Shown: positions 32,415-49,013, counted from the stretch's first letter. The stretch is 64,000 bases of DNA from Adlercreutzia muris (GCF_008831045.1 NZ_WAJS01000002.1:62001-126000), one strand, 5' to 3'. Notes: generated from the letters alone by a model not told the origin. Made by a program: numbers and translations.

Positions 32415-32470
32415 GCAACGAAAAGGAGGGACGATTTCTCGCCCCTCCTTCCAAATGGAATAACCTTATT
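32415..32470 (-). terminator. Flavoprotein terminator, copy 1 of a 55-bp repeat
   Basis: On the minus strand a GGAGGGGCGA...TCGTCCCTCC stem is followed by TTTTCG, an intrinsic terminator. It belongs to a stretch of about 55 bases that is repeated almost exactly at 35640-35694 after rpoC. The flavoprotein stop codon lies inside this copy. Confidence 0.8.
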
Positions 32471-34238
32471 CCGCGAGGATACCCCCTGCTGCCATGTAGC
32501 CGCCTACGAAGGCCAGGCCCAGATCGGCATACATGCCCGTCAGGGGCTTGCCGGCGGGATTGCCGTCCCCCGCCGAGCCGCCCGCCGTATGCCAACCGGC
32601 GTAGAGCCCGGGAATGACCGCGCCCTCGACGGACAGCACTTGCATGCGGGGATTGACGCGCAGGCCGCACTTCGATCCGAACACATGGCCACCCAAGGCG
32701 GCACCGTAATAGGGCGGCGTATCGAGGGGGATCATCCACTCGGGGAGGTAGGGGTAGGTGGCCAGGTAGTCCTCGCCCTCGGCGCAAGCCTCATTCCACT
32801 TCTGCACCTCCGCCGTGAGCACGCCCTCGCGCAGCCCCAGGGCACCCTCCAGTTCCTCGATGCTGTCGCACTTCTTGATAACGCCGGCCTCGACCATCAT
32901 CTCGAAGCCCGTGTGCCAATCGCGCAGCCACTCGGGCACGCGGTCGATCAACGGGTCGTCGGCCGCAACGATCTTCGCCTTGCGGCAGATCACCTGGCCG
33001 AAGAAGTTTTCGGTCACAAGCTCGTCGAATTTCGCATCGAAGATGCAGTAGGTCTTGCCGCCCGGCTGGGACATCTCGATGGCGGCCGTCTCGCACAGGC
33101 CGTGAGAACCGGGCGCCGCATTGGGGTCGTAGGGATAGGTCGTTGCCGAAGTGGAAATGTAGGGAACCCGCCGCCCGTTGCGATTGATGCGCAGCCACGG
33201 CTGTCGCAGCGCCTGGTTGCCGTCCTTGTTGATATGGGCGTCCATCTCGATATCGTAGGGGTCGTAGTCGCGCCACCACACTCCGCCGTCGAACGCGCCC
33301 GTGGAATCGTAGCCCGCCAAATCGGCTCCGACGCCCTGACCCATGCGAATGCACTCGCCCGTGCCGTTGGGCGGCGTGGCAATATTGGCAATGCCCCGCA
33401 AGGCCGTCGGCGAGTACTGGGCCATCATGGCGCGATTGATCTCCATGCCGCCAGCGGTCAGAAGCACCGCTTTCTCGGCCTTGATGTACTTTTGCGCCTC
33501 CCCCTCGGTCACCATGACGCCGCACACGCGCTGCCCGTCGAAGACGAGGGCGTCCACCGAGCAGCCTGTGCGGAACTGGGCTCCGTCGGCCTGAGCCCGC
33601 TCGGTCAGCAACTGCATGGGGACGAGGTTCACGTTGATGCCGTTCGTGGGCGTCGACATGCCCTCCCACTCCAAAAGCCCCGCACCGGCCGGGGAGGGAT
33701 TCATGGGAACCCACTTCGCCCCCGCCTTCTCGATCATCCAGTCGATGCACTGCGGACCCTCCTCGGCCATGGCACGCAGCAGCTCCGGATCACCCGTGTT
33801 CTGCTGGCAGTCGAGCATGAACTCGACGATCCCATCGACGTCATAGGGGTAGCTCGGGTAGGCCCATTGGTTCGCTTCGGCCTGGCGATGGCCGCCGAAG
33901 TTGGAGAACACCGAGGAGTGCTTGGAATTGCCGCCCAATTCGTCGAGACGCTCGAGCACCAAGGGACGGTAGCCCGCCTGGGCGAGGCGGATGGCGGCGT
34001 TCACACCGCCGGCACCCGACCCCACGATGACGACATCGGCCTCCTCATCCCACGCCTCGGGCACTTCCACCGGCTCGATGGGCGCCCGAGCCGCCTCGAA
34101 GGCGTCACGGTCGGCATTGCCCGACCCGGTATCAGAGAGCGGCTCCGATGCCGGCGCGCAACCGACCAGGCCGGCTATGGCAGCCGCGCCGCCCATGAGA
34201 GCGCCCCCCTTCAAAAAGTTCCTTCGATCCATGTTCAT
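32466..34238 (-). CDS. Tat-exported FAD-dependent reductase, fumarate-reductase type
   Basis: A 590-residue secreted flavoprotein. The twin-arginine signal DRRNFLKGG is followed by a hydrophobic stretch ending in lipobox-like LVGC, so it may be a Tat lipoprotein. The FAD fold is at about 65-100 (ADVVIVGSGAGGVNAAIRLA, LERLDELGGNSKHSS), and the C-terminal FAD motif is GLYAGWHTAGGSAGDGNPAG. Such proteins in Eggerthellaceae act outside the membrane as terminal reductases for organic electron acceptors (fumarate-like, urocanate, catechols, xenobiotics), taking electrons from a membrane cytochrome. No haem-binding CxxCH motif is present. ATG 34236-34238 has AAAGGGG in front. The divergent LysR gene probably controls it. 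The acceptor cannot be told. Confidence 0.86.
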   Translation of the reverse strand: MNMDRRNFLKGGALMGGAAAIAGLVGCAPASEPLSDTGSGNADRDAFEAARAPIEPVEVPEAWDEEADVVIVGSGAGGVNAAIRLAQAGYRPLVLERLDELGGNSKHSSVFSNFGGHRQAEANQWAYPSYPYDVDGIVEFMLDCQQNTGDPELLRAMAEEGPQCIDWMIEKAGAKWVPMNPSPAGAGLLEWEGMSTPTNGINVNLVPMQLLTERAQADGAQFRTGCSVDALVFDGQRVCGVMVTEGEAQKYIKAEKAVLLTAGGMEINRAMMAQYSPTALRGIANIATPPNGTGECIRMGQGVGADLAGYDSTGAFDGGVWWRDYDPYDIEMDAHINKDGNQALRQPWLRINRNGRRVPYISTSATTYPYDPNAAPGSHGLCETAAIEMSQPGGKTYCIFDAKFDELVTENFFGQVICRKAKIVAADDPLIDRVPEWLRDWHTGFEMMVEAGVIKKCDSIEELEGALGLREGVLTAEVQKWNEACAEGEDYLATYPYLPEWMIPLDTPPYYGAALGGHVFGSKCGLRVNPRMQVLSVEGAVIPGLYAGWHTAGGSAGDGNPAGKPLTGMYADLGLAFVGGYMAAGGILAE

Positions 34239-34513
34239 CGCATGTCCCCTTTCCCTTCGCTCCTGCGAGGCCAACGGCCTGGGCCTCGTCTGTCTCCACC
34301 ATAAGGGACGAGACATCGAGGGCGGGGCAGAAAACAGTGGTCCCAGCGCAGGAAAACGGCGCTACCCTGTTAAAATTTCCTACAGTGCTGCCGCATCTTC
34401 CTGCGCAGAGCCGTCTCGACGCTCCGTACCATGGAAGGCAGCCGACGCACAGGCGCTCTCCCATGGGAGGAACCGTGCGGCAGAGGACGGGGGACGGGGA
34501 GAAAGGGGCTCCG

Positions 34514-35449
34514 ATGGATCTGCGCCAATTGCGGGAATACCTGGTGTTTGCCGAGGAACTCAACTATTCCCTGGCCGCAAAACGGCTCTTCGTATCGCGA
34601 CCGGCGCTCGCGGCCCACCTGGCGGAACTCGAAGACGAGCTCAACTGCCAGCTCATCGACAAGCACGGAGGGCACGCCACCCTCACGGGAGCGGGGAAGC
34701 AGTTCGTCGACACGGCCCGACGCCTCGTGAGCGACTGGGAGGCGGTCATCGAAACCTACCGCCACCTCTCCGACAACCTCATCACGGTGAAGGTCGCCGC
34801 ATCGAATTTGCCCTGGATCGAGGCCCACTTGTTCGCGGCTCGACGGGCACTTCAGCGGAGTCATCCGGAAAAGCAGCTCTCCATTGTCATCGAGAACGGC
34901 CCCCTGAGCACCATCGATGCCCTGGCCGATGACGAGAACCGCATCGTCATCGCCGGTTACAAGCAGGAAAGCTCCGTCTGTCCCCTTCCATCGCCCAGCG
35001 CCGACGGCTTTGTCGTGAGCAGGGAGCGCATCCTCCTCTTCGTGACCGATCGCAGCCCCCTGTTCGCCCGTGAGACCATCTGCACCGCCGATCTGGCCGG
35101 CGCCACGCTCATGGTGCCTCCGGATATCTACCCCGGCTACCAGCGCGATTCCATGGCCGAACGCTTCGCGACCCGGGGCGCTTCCGTCTCCATCGCCACC
35201 CAGGGCTTCGCCGACCACTTCGAGTACTTCTCCCATGACTTTGGCCAAACCGTTGGTATCGTGCCCACCACGTTGCTTCCCCGCTTCGGCATCGACCAAC
35301 GCCCCGACCTGCGCGTCTTCTCCCTTGCCGACATGGACATCGCCTCGGACTTCTACGCTCTGTTCAACCGCAGCTTCATCGCAACCGAGAACGGGCGCCT
35401 GCTCTTCGAAGAGATGCGCCGCGCCACCGAGGCTCTTGCGGGAATGTAG
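34514..35449 (+). CDS. LysR-family transcriptional regulator
   Basis: A 311-residue regulator. The N-terminal winged helix-turn-helix is typical: MDLRQLREYLVFAEELN, then LAAKRLFVSRPALAAHLAELE. The effector-binding domain covers about residues 90-300. It is divergent from the flavoprotein gene with 275 bases between the starts, a classic arrangement in which the LysR protein binds the shared spacer and activates the reductase gene when the electron acceptor is present. ATG 34514 is preceded by AAAGGGG. The gene ends just before a hairpin. The ligand is unknown. Confidence 0.88.
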   Translation: MDLRQLREYLVFAEELNYSLAAKRLFVSRPALAAHLAELEDELNCQLIDKHGGHATLTGAGKQFVDTARRLVSDWEAVIETYRHLSDNLITVKVAASNLPWIEAHLFAARRALQRSHPEKQLSIVIENGPLSTIDALADDENRIVIAGYKQESSVCPLPSPSADGFVVSRERILLFVTDRSPLFARETICTADLAGATLMVPPDIYPGYQRDSMAERFATRGASVSIATQGFADHFEYFSHDFGQTVGIVPTTLLPRFGIDQRPDLRVFSLADMDIASDFYALFNRSFIATENGRLLFEEMRRATEALAGM

Positions 35450-35484
35450 GCCTTCTCGGCCATAATTCGCTTCCATAATAAAAA

Positions 35485-35508
35485 GGGGATAGTCGATCAA
35501 CTATCCCC
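35485..35508. terminator. Hairpin between LysR gene and rpoC
   Basis: GGGGATAGT pairs perfectly with ACTATCCCC around a 6-base loop. The T-run (TTTTTATT) is on the minus-strand side, so it would stop transcripts arriving from rpoC; on the plus strand it follows the LysR stop but lacks a T-run. Confidence 0.65.
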
Positions 35509-35639
35509 TGTCATAGAATCGCCCAAGGAAGTCAGCGAGGATCCGGCAGGTACCCGGAACTGCCCCGCCTTCGCACCAAGTTGGCTCGGGCCAACGCCAT
35601 GTGCGAACTAAGGGGCAACGCCCGGTGCCTGCCGAACCT

Positions 35640-35694
35640 GCAACGAAAAGGAGGGGCGATTTCTCGCCCCTCCCTCCAAATGGAATAACTTTAT
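35640..35694 (-). terminator. rpoC terminator, copy 2 of the 55-bp repeat
   Basis: On the minus strand GGAGGGGCGA pairs with TCGCCCCTCC and is followed by TTTTCG, about 20 bases past the rpoC stop. It is nearly identical to 32415-32470, including the flanking TCCAAATGGAATAAC. The two copies bracket the flavoprotein/LysR cassette. Confidence 0.85.
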
Positions 35695-35712
35695 ACCGTC
35701 GCCGCGAGGGCT

Positions 35713-40137
<4,425 letters not shown>

Positions 40138-40140
40138 TAT

Positions 40141-43674
<3,534 letters not shown>

Positions 43675-43728
43675 GAGGCTGTTCCTCCTTCACGTCCATC
43701 GCAAATCTGCAAAAAGTTGCAATCCGCT

Positions 43729-43757
43729 AAATTACTACTGCGCGAAGTCCGAGTCAA
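43729..43757 (-). promoter_or_regulatory. rpoBC promoter
   Basis: On the minus strand TTGACT (43752-43757), a 17-base spacer and TAATTT (43729-43734) give a transcription start near 43722 and a leader of about 50 bases before the rpoB GTG. The region is AT-rich compared with its surroundings. Confidence 0.7.
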
Positions 43758-43822
43758 GAAAAATTTTTAGCAGCCATGGAAATTTTCTGGAAAATGGGCC
43801 TGGAGCAGGGCTTTGTTCAAAC

Positions 43823-43856
43823 AAAAAGCGGACCGAGAAATCCCCTCCCGATCCGC
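43823..43856 (-). terminator. Terminator of the DUF4839-like lipoprotein gene
   Basis: On the minus strand GCGGATCGGGA pairs, with two wobble pairs, with TCTCGGTCCGC and is followed by TTTTTG. It ends the transcript before the rpoB promoter. Confidence 0.75.
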
Positions 43857-43910
43857 TTGATATTCGACAGCCAACGTTGCCGCTCGCGCAAATGAGCTAC
43901 GAGCATAGGC

Positions 43911-44717
43911 TTATCGCTTCTTCAAAGACAAGCACTCGATGTAGAGTTGTTTGTTGTATCCGCTCCACGATGCATCGATTTTCCCACTAACTACCACGTT
44001 TTGGCCCTCTTCAACGCTTTCATCGATATCATTGTCCCAGGAACGATCTCCTATTCGAACGACTGATCCGTCAACGCTTTCTTCCTCTGAAATACCCAGA
44101 TCGTCTATGCCGTCATAATCTCCGCTTACCACGTCAATGATGTGGCTAGTGCCGCCATCATAGGTAATGTGGCTTAACACATACGCTTCAAATTCCACAT
44201 ATCGTCCATCGTACTCCTCCGCAAAGGACATATAATCCGCATCCTTATCTGATAGGATATCGGCGAAATCTGAGCAGTTATCAGTAGTCAATACAGGGCA
44301 TTCATTGTAATAAATTGTTATTGTTGCGTCTCGGGAAAAGCTCTCTCCGGCCTTCCATTGTCCAGAGCCGAATAGGCCATCATCGATAGATAATTCTTGG
44401 ATCAACATCCCATAGTTTTCATCATCTGGCCCACAGGGAACGGTGCTGATATCTGTAAACCCCAGTCCTTCAAAATAGTCACATAGGGCCTTGACCGTCC
44501 ATTCGGAACCAACGTAGCTTGAAGCGTCTTCGGGCATCATAATTTCGCCTGAAGACTCCTCATCTGCCTCTGAGCCTCCTGCTCCGATATTCTCCGCGCT
44601 CTCCTTCTCCTCCATTGCTCCCCTCAAGCTTTCTGACCCAGACTCGCAACCAGGCAAGCAGAATAGCCCGCAGGACAATAAGAGTGCCAGGGCGATTTTG
44701 ATGCAACGTCGTTTCAC
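43911..44717 (-). CDS. Secreted lipoprotein, DUF4839-like
   Basis: A 268-residue lipoprotein. Taking GTG at 44715-44717 gives a clean signal (VKRRCIKIALALLLSCG, lipobox LPGC). An ATG at 44762 would add 15 polar residues and also has a possible ribosome-binding site. After an acidic spacer come a domain with VGSEWTVKALCDYFEGLGF (about 70-140) and a C-terminal domain with DGRYVEFEAYVLSH, QNVVVSGKIDAS and LYIECLSL that resembles DUF4839. The gene is clearly lower in GC than its neighbours and uses AT-ending codons freely, which suggests acquisition. Function unknown. It is monocistronic, with its own terminator. Confidence 0.7.
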   Translation of the reverse strand: MKRRCIKIALALLLSCGLFCLPGCESGSESLRGAMEEKESAENIGAGGSEADEESSGEIMMPEDASSYVGSEWTVKALCDYFEGLGFTDISTVPCGPDDENYGMLIQELSIDDGLFGSGQWKAGESFSRDATITIYYNECPVLTTDNCSDFADILSDKDADYMSFAEEYDGRYVEFEAYVLSHITYDGGTSHIIDVVSGDYDGIDDLGISEEESVDGSVVRIGDRSWDNDIDESVEEGQNVVVSGKIDASWSGYNKQLYIECLSLKKR

Positions 44718-45088
44718 GATGACCAGCCTTTCGCTCTCGAGTTCGCTCCTATTCGCATCCATAAATACCTTTGCATCATTCTAGCGAATAACTGCAGCTG
44801 CGTCTTTATCCCAAGCCGAAAGCACGACCCATCCTCTCGCCACAACATAACACCTCTTGGAGAGGCCCTTTGGGACGAAGCTCCGCCTCTATAGCTCTAG
44901 CAAAATAATACTCATTAGCACTGCACGAGCGAAACATTGGAAATGGCCCAACGGAACCGCTGCACAAGGTCGGAGGTGGCGAGATGTCGGCACCCGCGAA
45001 CATTGCCGCAAGAAAGACGAGGACCCCTCTATGAAGATGTGCAGACCGTCTGCAGAGCGTCGAAATCCGCCCGATTGCACAGCCCTGT

Positions 45089-45275
45089 TAGTTCCAAGCG
45101 GCGCGAGAGGTCTCTCGGTCCTCCAACGTGAAAGCATAGGAGCCGCTACCGCGCATCATGGGCCGCAGATCCTTCGTGTGGATGATCACCTCGGCGCAGG
45201 GCGCGCATCTCGATGACCGTCTCGTCGGCGGCAAGACCGGCGTCGGTGCCCCGCAATGCGGCCGCGGCAGATGAA
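45089..45275 (-). pseudogene. Frameshifted 3' remnant of an EF-G-like gene
   Basis: Two adjacent frames on the minus strand match the end of the EF-G2-like protein encoded at 46224-48308. In one frame RGTDAGLAADETVIEMRA corresponds to VGTDAGFAAGETIIKMRA. After a one-base shift, AEVIIHTKDLRPMMRGSGSY corresponds to AEVINYTKDLRSMTRGSGSY. About 50 bases near the 3' end are missing, but the last bases including the stop (GTTAGTTCC on the plus strand) are shared with the intact gene. No start or upstream domains remain, so it cannot make a functional factor. Confidence 0.75.
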
Positions 45276-45380
45276 GATGCCACCTTCTGCAAACCATTCA
45301 CTGCAAAGCGCCACCACGCCCATGACATCGCCTAAGTTTGACTACGCGGTCACCGCTCTGGCTCAATAGCAGCAGAAGGC

Positions 45381-45409
45381 TTGCCAGCACGCCGATCAGA
45401 TGCTATAAA
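45381..45409 (+). promoter_or_regulatory. Promoter upstream of the DUF3800 gene
   Basis: TTGCCA (45381-45386), a 17-base spacer and TATAAA (45404-45409) predict a start near 45416. The resulting leader contains an intrinsic terminator hairpin before the ribosome-binding site. Confidence 0.6.
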
Positions 45410-45441
45410 GTAACTGGCTTTCGCAAAGAGGGCTACCAAGT

Positions 45442-45467
45442 GCCGGGGACGTTTTCCCCGGCTTTTT
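45442..45467 (+). terminator. Intrinsic terminator in the DUF3800 leader (possible attenuator)
   Basis: GCCGGGGA-CGTTT-TCCCCGGC is followed by TTTTTG. It lies between the promoter at 45381-45409 and the ribosome-binding site at about 45476-45482, so it would stop most transcripts before the gene unless relieved. Confidence 0.75.
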
Positions 45468-45486
45468 GCTATCTCAAGGAGGCCCC

Positions 45487-46161
45487 ATGCCCCTCGAACT
45501 CAGCCTTTTCTGCGACGAATCGGGCAGCGACGCACTGGACAGCCGCTACTACCTGCTGACACTCGTCATTCACGATCAAAGCGATTCGATCGTGAATTCC
45601 ATCACCCGCTATGAGCGCGCTCTAGTCGACAAAGGTCTTCCCGATCTTGCGTTTCACGCCTCGCCGCTCCTCTACGGCAAAGACGAGTACAAGAGTCTCA
45701 CACCGGAAACCCGCAAGAAGATGCTGTCCTCGTTTCGTGTGTTTTTCAGGCATCTACCAATCAAATACTGGGTATTTTCGGTAAAAACCCGGGAGCACCG
45801 ATCGCCTGAAGACATCGAACGCGCCATGCGCCGCGCACTCATTGACCTGCTGTTTGACAACCTCGCGTACTTTCAGCAGTTCGACACTATCAAGATTTAC
45901 TACGACAACGGGCAGCGATCCATCGCCGACGCGCTCCATAAGGCCATTGACTACGCCTTGTCAAAGAACGCCATCGCTTATAAGTCCACAAACCCGACCG
46001 ATTATCGCCTTGCTCAAGTGGCTGACTATATCTGTACCATAGAATTTACCGCGCTCAAATACGCTGTCAATGAAGCGACGGCCACTGACGAAAAATTCTT
46101 CGGGAGTTGGTCGATGTTCAAAAAGGGAATTCTGAAAGAAGTCCGTCACAAAAGAATGTAG
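45487..46161 (+). CDS. DUF3800 domain protein
   Basis: A 224-residue protein. It opens LELSLFCDESGSD, the acidic start of DUF3800, a family with an RNase H-like fold predicted from conserved acidic residues. Further acidic positions occur in TIKIYYDNGQRS and QVADYICTIEF near the C-terminus, so the predicted active site appears complete. DUF3800 genes are frequent in accessory and defence-related regions, but the biochemical role is not established. AAGGAGG precedes ATG 45487. The gene has lower GC than its neighbours, is on the opposite strand, and lies between an EF-G remnant and the intact EF-G2 gene. Confidence 0.82.
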   Translation: MPLELSLFCDESGSDALDSRYYLLTLVIHDQSDSIVNSITRYERALVDKGLPDLAFHASPLLYGKDEYKSLTPETRKKMLSSFRVFFRHLPIKYWVFSVKTREHRSPEDIERAMRRALIDLLFDNLAYFQQFDTIKIYYDNGQRSIADALHKAIDYALSKNAIAYKSTNPTDYRLAQVADYICTIEFTALKYAVNEATATDEKFFGSWSMFKKGILKEVRHKRM

Positions 46162-46223
46162 GAGACGTGTTTCAGAGCAGGGGTCGGAGCGCGACAAGGC
46201 ACCCGACCCCTGTTGCGAACAAG

Positions 46224-48308
46224 TTAGTTCCCCGCGGCCCGTGCTGCCTCGTAGGCTTCTACGAGCTTCTTGGTTACGTCGGCGGGAGCTGCCTCGTAGC
46301 CCTCTAGCGTAAGGCTGTAGGAGCCCGATCCGCGGGTCATGGACCGCAGGTCCTTGGTGTAGTTGATCACCTCGGCGTAGGGAGCGCGCATCTTAATGAT
46401 GGTCTCGCCGGCCGCGAAACCGGCATCGGTGCCGACGATGCGGCCGCGACGGGTGGAGATGTCGCCCATGATGGTGCCGGCGTACTCCTCCCCCACGGTC
46501 ACTTCCATGGTGGCCCAGGGCTCCAGGATGATAGGGCCGGCCTGCTCGCAGCAGGCGCGGAAGCCGATGCGCGCGGCGGTCTTGAAGGCCATCTCGTTGG
46601 AGTCGACGGAATGGTACGACCCATCGAACACCGTGCACTTAATATCCACCATGGGGTATCCCGCGAGGAAGCCCTCCTCCATGGCCTCGCGCACGCCCTT
46701 GTCCACGGCGGGGATGAGACCGTTCGGGATGGCGCCGCCCTTGATCTCGTCCACGAACTCGTAGCCCTCGCCGGGAATGGGAGCCAGCCGCAGCCAGCAG
46801 TCGCCGAACTGGCCGGCGCCGCCGGTCTGCTTCTTATGGCGACCCTGGGCCTCGGCGCCCTTGGTGATGGTCTCGCGATAGGGAATGCGCACGGGCACGA
46901 GACGCGCCTCAACCCCGGACTGGTCGCGCAGGCGGGCAAGCAGCATGTCCACCTGGGCCTCGCCCATGGCGTGAATGATGGTCTGGTGCGTGTCCTCGTC
47001 GCGGGTGATGCGGATGGTGGGATCGGCCTCGGCGGCACGGGCGAGGAAGGTGCCGAGCTTGTCCTCCTCCTTCTTCGACACCGCCTCGATGGCAACCGGG
47101 TACAGCGGCTCGGGCAGGGGCAGCGGCTCGATGGCGATGGTGCCCTCGCAGGACAGGGTATCGCCCGCGCGCACGTCATTCAGCTTCGGCACCACCACGA
47201 TGTCGCCGGCCTTCGCGCTCTTCACGTCCATGGCTTCTTTGCCCATCATCACTTGGATCTTGCCCAGGCGCTCCTTCTTGCCCGTGCGCCCGCACACGAG
47301 CTCCAGACCGGGCTCCAGGTAGCCGGAGATGACCTTCAGGAAGGTAAGGCGCCCCACGAACGGGTCGGAGACGGTCTTGAAGGCGAAGGCGCAGGGAGGC
47401 TTCGTCTCGTCGATGCGCACGGTGACGTCGTCGGCCATCTGGAAGCGGCCGTGGCTGCGCGGGTGCGGGAAGTAGGTGCAGATGTCCTCCATGAGCCCCT
47501 GCACACCCTGCATGATGATGGTGCTTCCCACGAACACGGGAATGACAAGCTCCTGGGCGATGGCTTTGTCGAGCAGGCTCTCCAGCTCCTCTTGGGTGAG
47601 CTGCTCGGTGCCATCGAGGTACTTCATCATGAGCTCATCGTCGGCCTCGGCCACCAGATCGCACAGCTTGTCGCGGGCGATGCGGGCCTCTTCCTGGTAC
47701 TTCGCCGGCAGGCTGTCCACGTCTTCCACGCGCTCGGCGGTGCCGCCCGGCTCGAAGTAGCGAGCCTTCATGCGGATGATGTCGATGACGCCCGCAAAAT
47801 CGGGGCCCTGGCCGATGGGAATGGTCACGGCGCCCAAACGTCCGCCAAAGCGCGCGTGCAGCAGCGCCATGGCGGTATCGAAGTCGGCCCCTTCGCGGTC
47901 GATGTGGTTGATGTACACGGCGCGGGACAGACGCATGTCCTCGGCCTCGCGCCACAGCTTCCCGGTCATGACCTGGGGACCGTCCACGGCATCCACGACG
48001 AACAGAGCCATTTCGGCGGCCTGCATGGTGGCCAGGGTGTCGCCGATGAAGTCGGGGTGGCCGGAGGTGTCCAGCACGTTGATCTTGTAGTCCTTGTAGG
48101 GGATGGGCGCAATGGAGGTGGAAATGGTGAACTTGCGCTTGATCTCCTCGGGGTCGTAATCGAGGTAGGACTTGCCGTCATGGGTGGTGCCCATGCGCGG
48201 GGTCTTGCCGGAAACGAAGAGCATGGCCTCGGCCAGTGAGGTCTTGCCGGCGCCATCCTGTCCCACAAGAACGATGTTTCTGACGTGTTCGGGAGCCGGA
48301 GCTGCCAT
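46224..48308 (-). CDS. EF-G2-like translational GTPase
   Basis: A 694-residue protein of the elongation factor G family. The P-loop is VLVGQDGAGKTSLAEA, G3 is DTSGHPDF (EF-G has DTPGHVDF) and G4 is NHID in YINHIDREG (EF-G has NKMD). These changes mark the EF-G-like/EF-G2 group and not the main translocase. Domains II-V follow, including TGGAGQFGDCWLRLAPI in domain IV and the C-terminal GDISTRRGRIVGTDAG of domain V. EF-G2 proteins have uncertain roles; some bind ribosomes without normal translocation activity. ATG 48306-48308 chosen; upstream frame is low-complexity. It is transcribed alone. Confidence 0.87.
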   Translation of the reverse strand: MAAPAPEHVRNIVLVGQDGAGKTSLAEAMLFVSGKTPRMGTTHDGKSYLDYDPEEIKRKFTISTSIAPIPYKDYKINVLDTSGHPDFIGDTLATMQAAEMALFVVDAVDGPQVMTGKLWREAEDMRLSRAVYINHIDREGADFDTAMALLHARFGGRLGAVTIPIGQGPDFAGVIDIIRMKARYFEPGGTAERVEDVDSLPAKYQEEARIARDKLCDLVAEADDELMMKYLDGTEQLTQEELESLLDKAIAQELVIPVFVGSTIIMQGVQGLMEDICTYFPHPRSHGRFQMADDVTVRIDETKPPCAFAFKTVSDPFVGRLTFLKVISGYLEPGLELVCGRTGKKERLGKIQVMMGKEAMDVKSAKAGDIVVVPKLNDVRAGDTLSCEGTIAIEPLPLPEPLYPVAIEAVSKKEEDKLGTFLARAAEADPTIRITRDEDTHQTIIHAMGEAQVDMLLARLRDQSGVEARLVPVRIPYRETITKGAEAQGRHKKQTGGAGQFGDCWLRLAPIPGEGYEFVDEIKGGAIPNGLIPAVDKGVREAMEEGFLAGYPMVDIKCTVFDGSYHSVDSNEMAFKTAARIGFRACCEQAGPIILEPWATMEVTVGEEYAGTIMGDISTRRGRIVGTDAGFAAGETIIKMRAPYAEVINYTKDLRSMTRGSGSYSLTLEGYEAAPADVTKKLVEAYEAARAAGN

Positions 48309-48889
48309 GAGCGACCACCTGCCTTCCAGATAGAGGGCGCCCGCGCCGGGTGCGCGGGCATTCCCAAGCGGCGCGGGCTCAGGCCCCACCGCAGGCGAGT
48401 ACCTTTCTGTCGCACGCCCCAGACTGCACGGAAGCCCCCGACGAGCAGAAACAGGGGCCTCGCCCCGATGCTCCCGTCGCCCTTCTACGGCATCCGCCAA
48501 CTCCTCCGCTTACTGACAGCGTGACAGCGAGCGGCTCTCTTCAACCGGCGAGCGGCAATTTGGCGTTGGATTCATCTTAGCAAAACCCTTGGCTCCCACA
48601 GCCCGCACCTGCCCGATATTTTCCCCAACTTTTCGGCGCTCCCGAGAGAGCGGGGCCGACGCGACAAGGAGCGGTACCCCGGAAAATCGCGGGGCCAGAG
48701 AGCAGAGGAGGGCGGGACGAAGGCGATAGGCGCAGGGCAAGCCGCAACGCTACAGGGGCGCGATGCAACGAGACGTGAGCGAGGCCGCACAGGGTCTTGG
48801 GAAGGGACGGAGGCGAGGTTTGCGCGAGACTGCGGGCGACGCGGCAACGGTACGCGGCGCGACCCCCGTGCGACATTCCCACGACAAAA

Positions 48890-49001
48890 GTACGGCTGCG
48901 AGCCTCTACGCTAGGGCATCCCCCGTACGGCTGCGAGCCTCTGCGCCAGAGCACCCCCCCCCGTACGGCTGCGAGCCTCTACGCCGGAGCATCCCCCCCC
49001 C
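48890..49001. repeat. Three tandem copies of a 35-39 bp repeat
   Basis: The unit begins GTACGGCTGCGAGCCTCT and ends in a C-run. Copies are at 48890-48924, 48925-48962 and 48963-49001, differing mainly in the length of the C-run. They abut the ribosome-binding site of the next gene. The rest of 48309-48889 (upstream of EF-G2) holds no gene I can support. Confidence 0.8.
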
Positions 49002-49013
49002 GAAAGGATCCCC

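Noticed and set aside
48890-49001. CRISPR array
   Set aside because: The units are contiguous, without unique spacers, only three in number and of unequal length; no cas gene is nearby. The same applies to 50289-50381.
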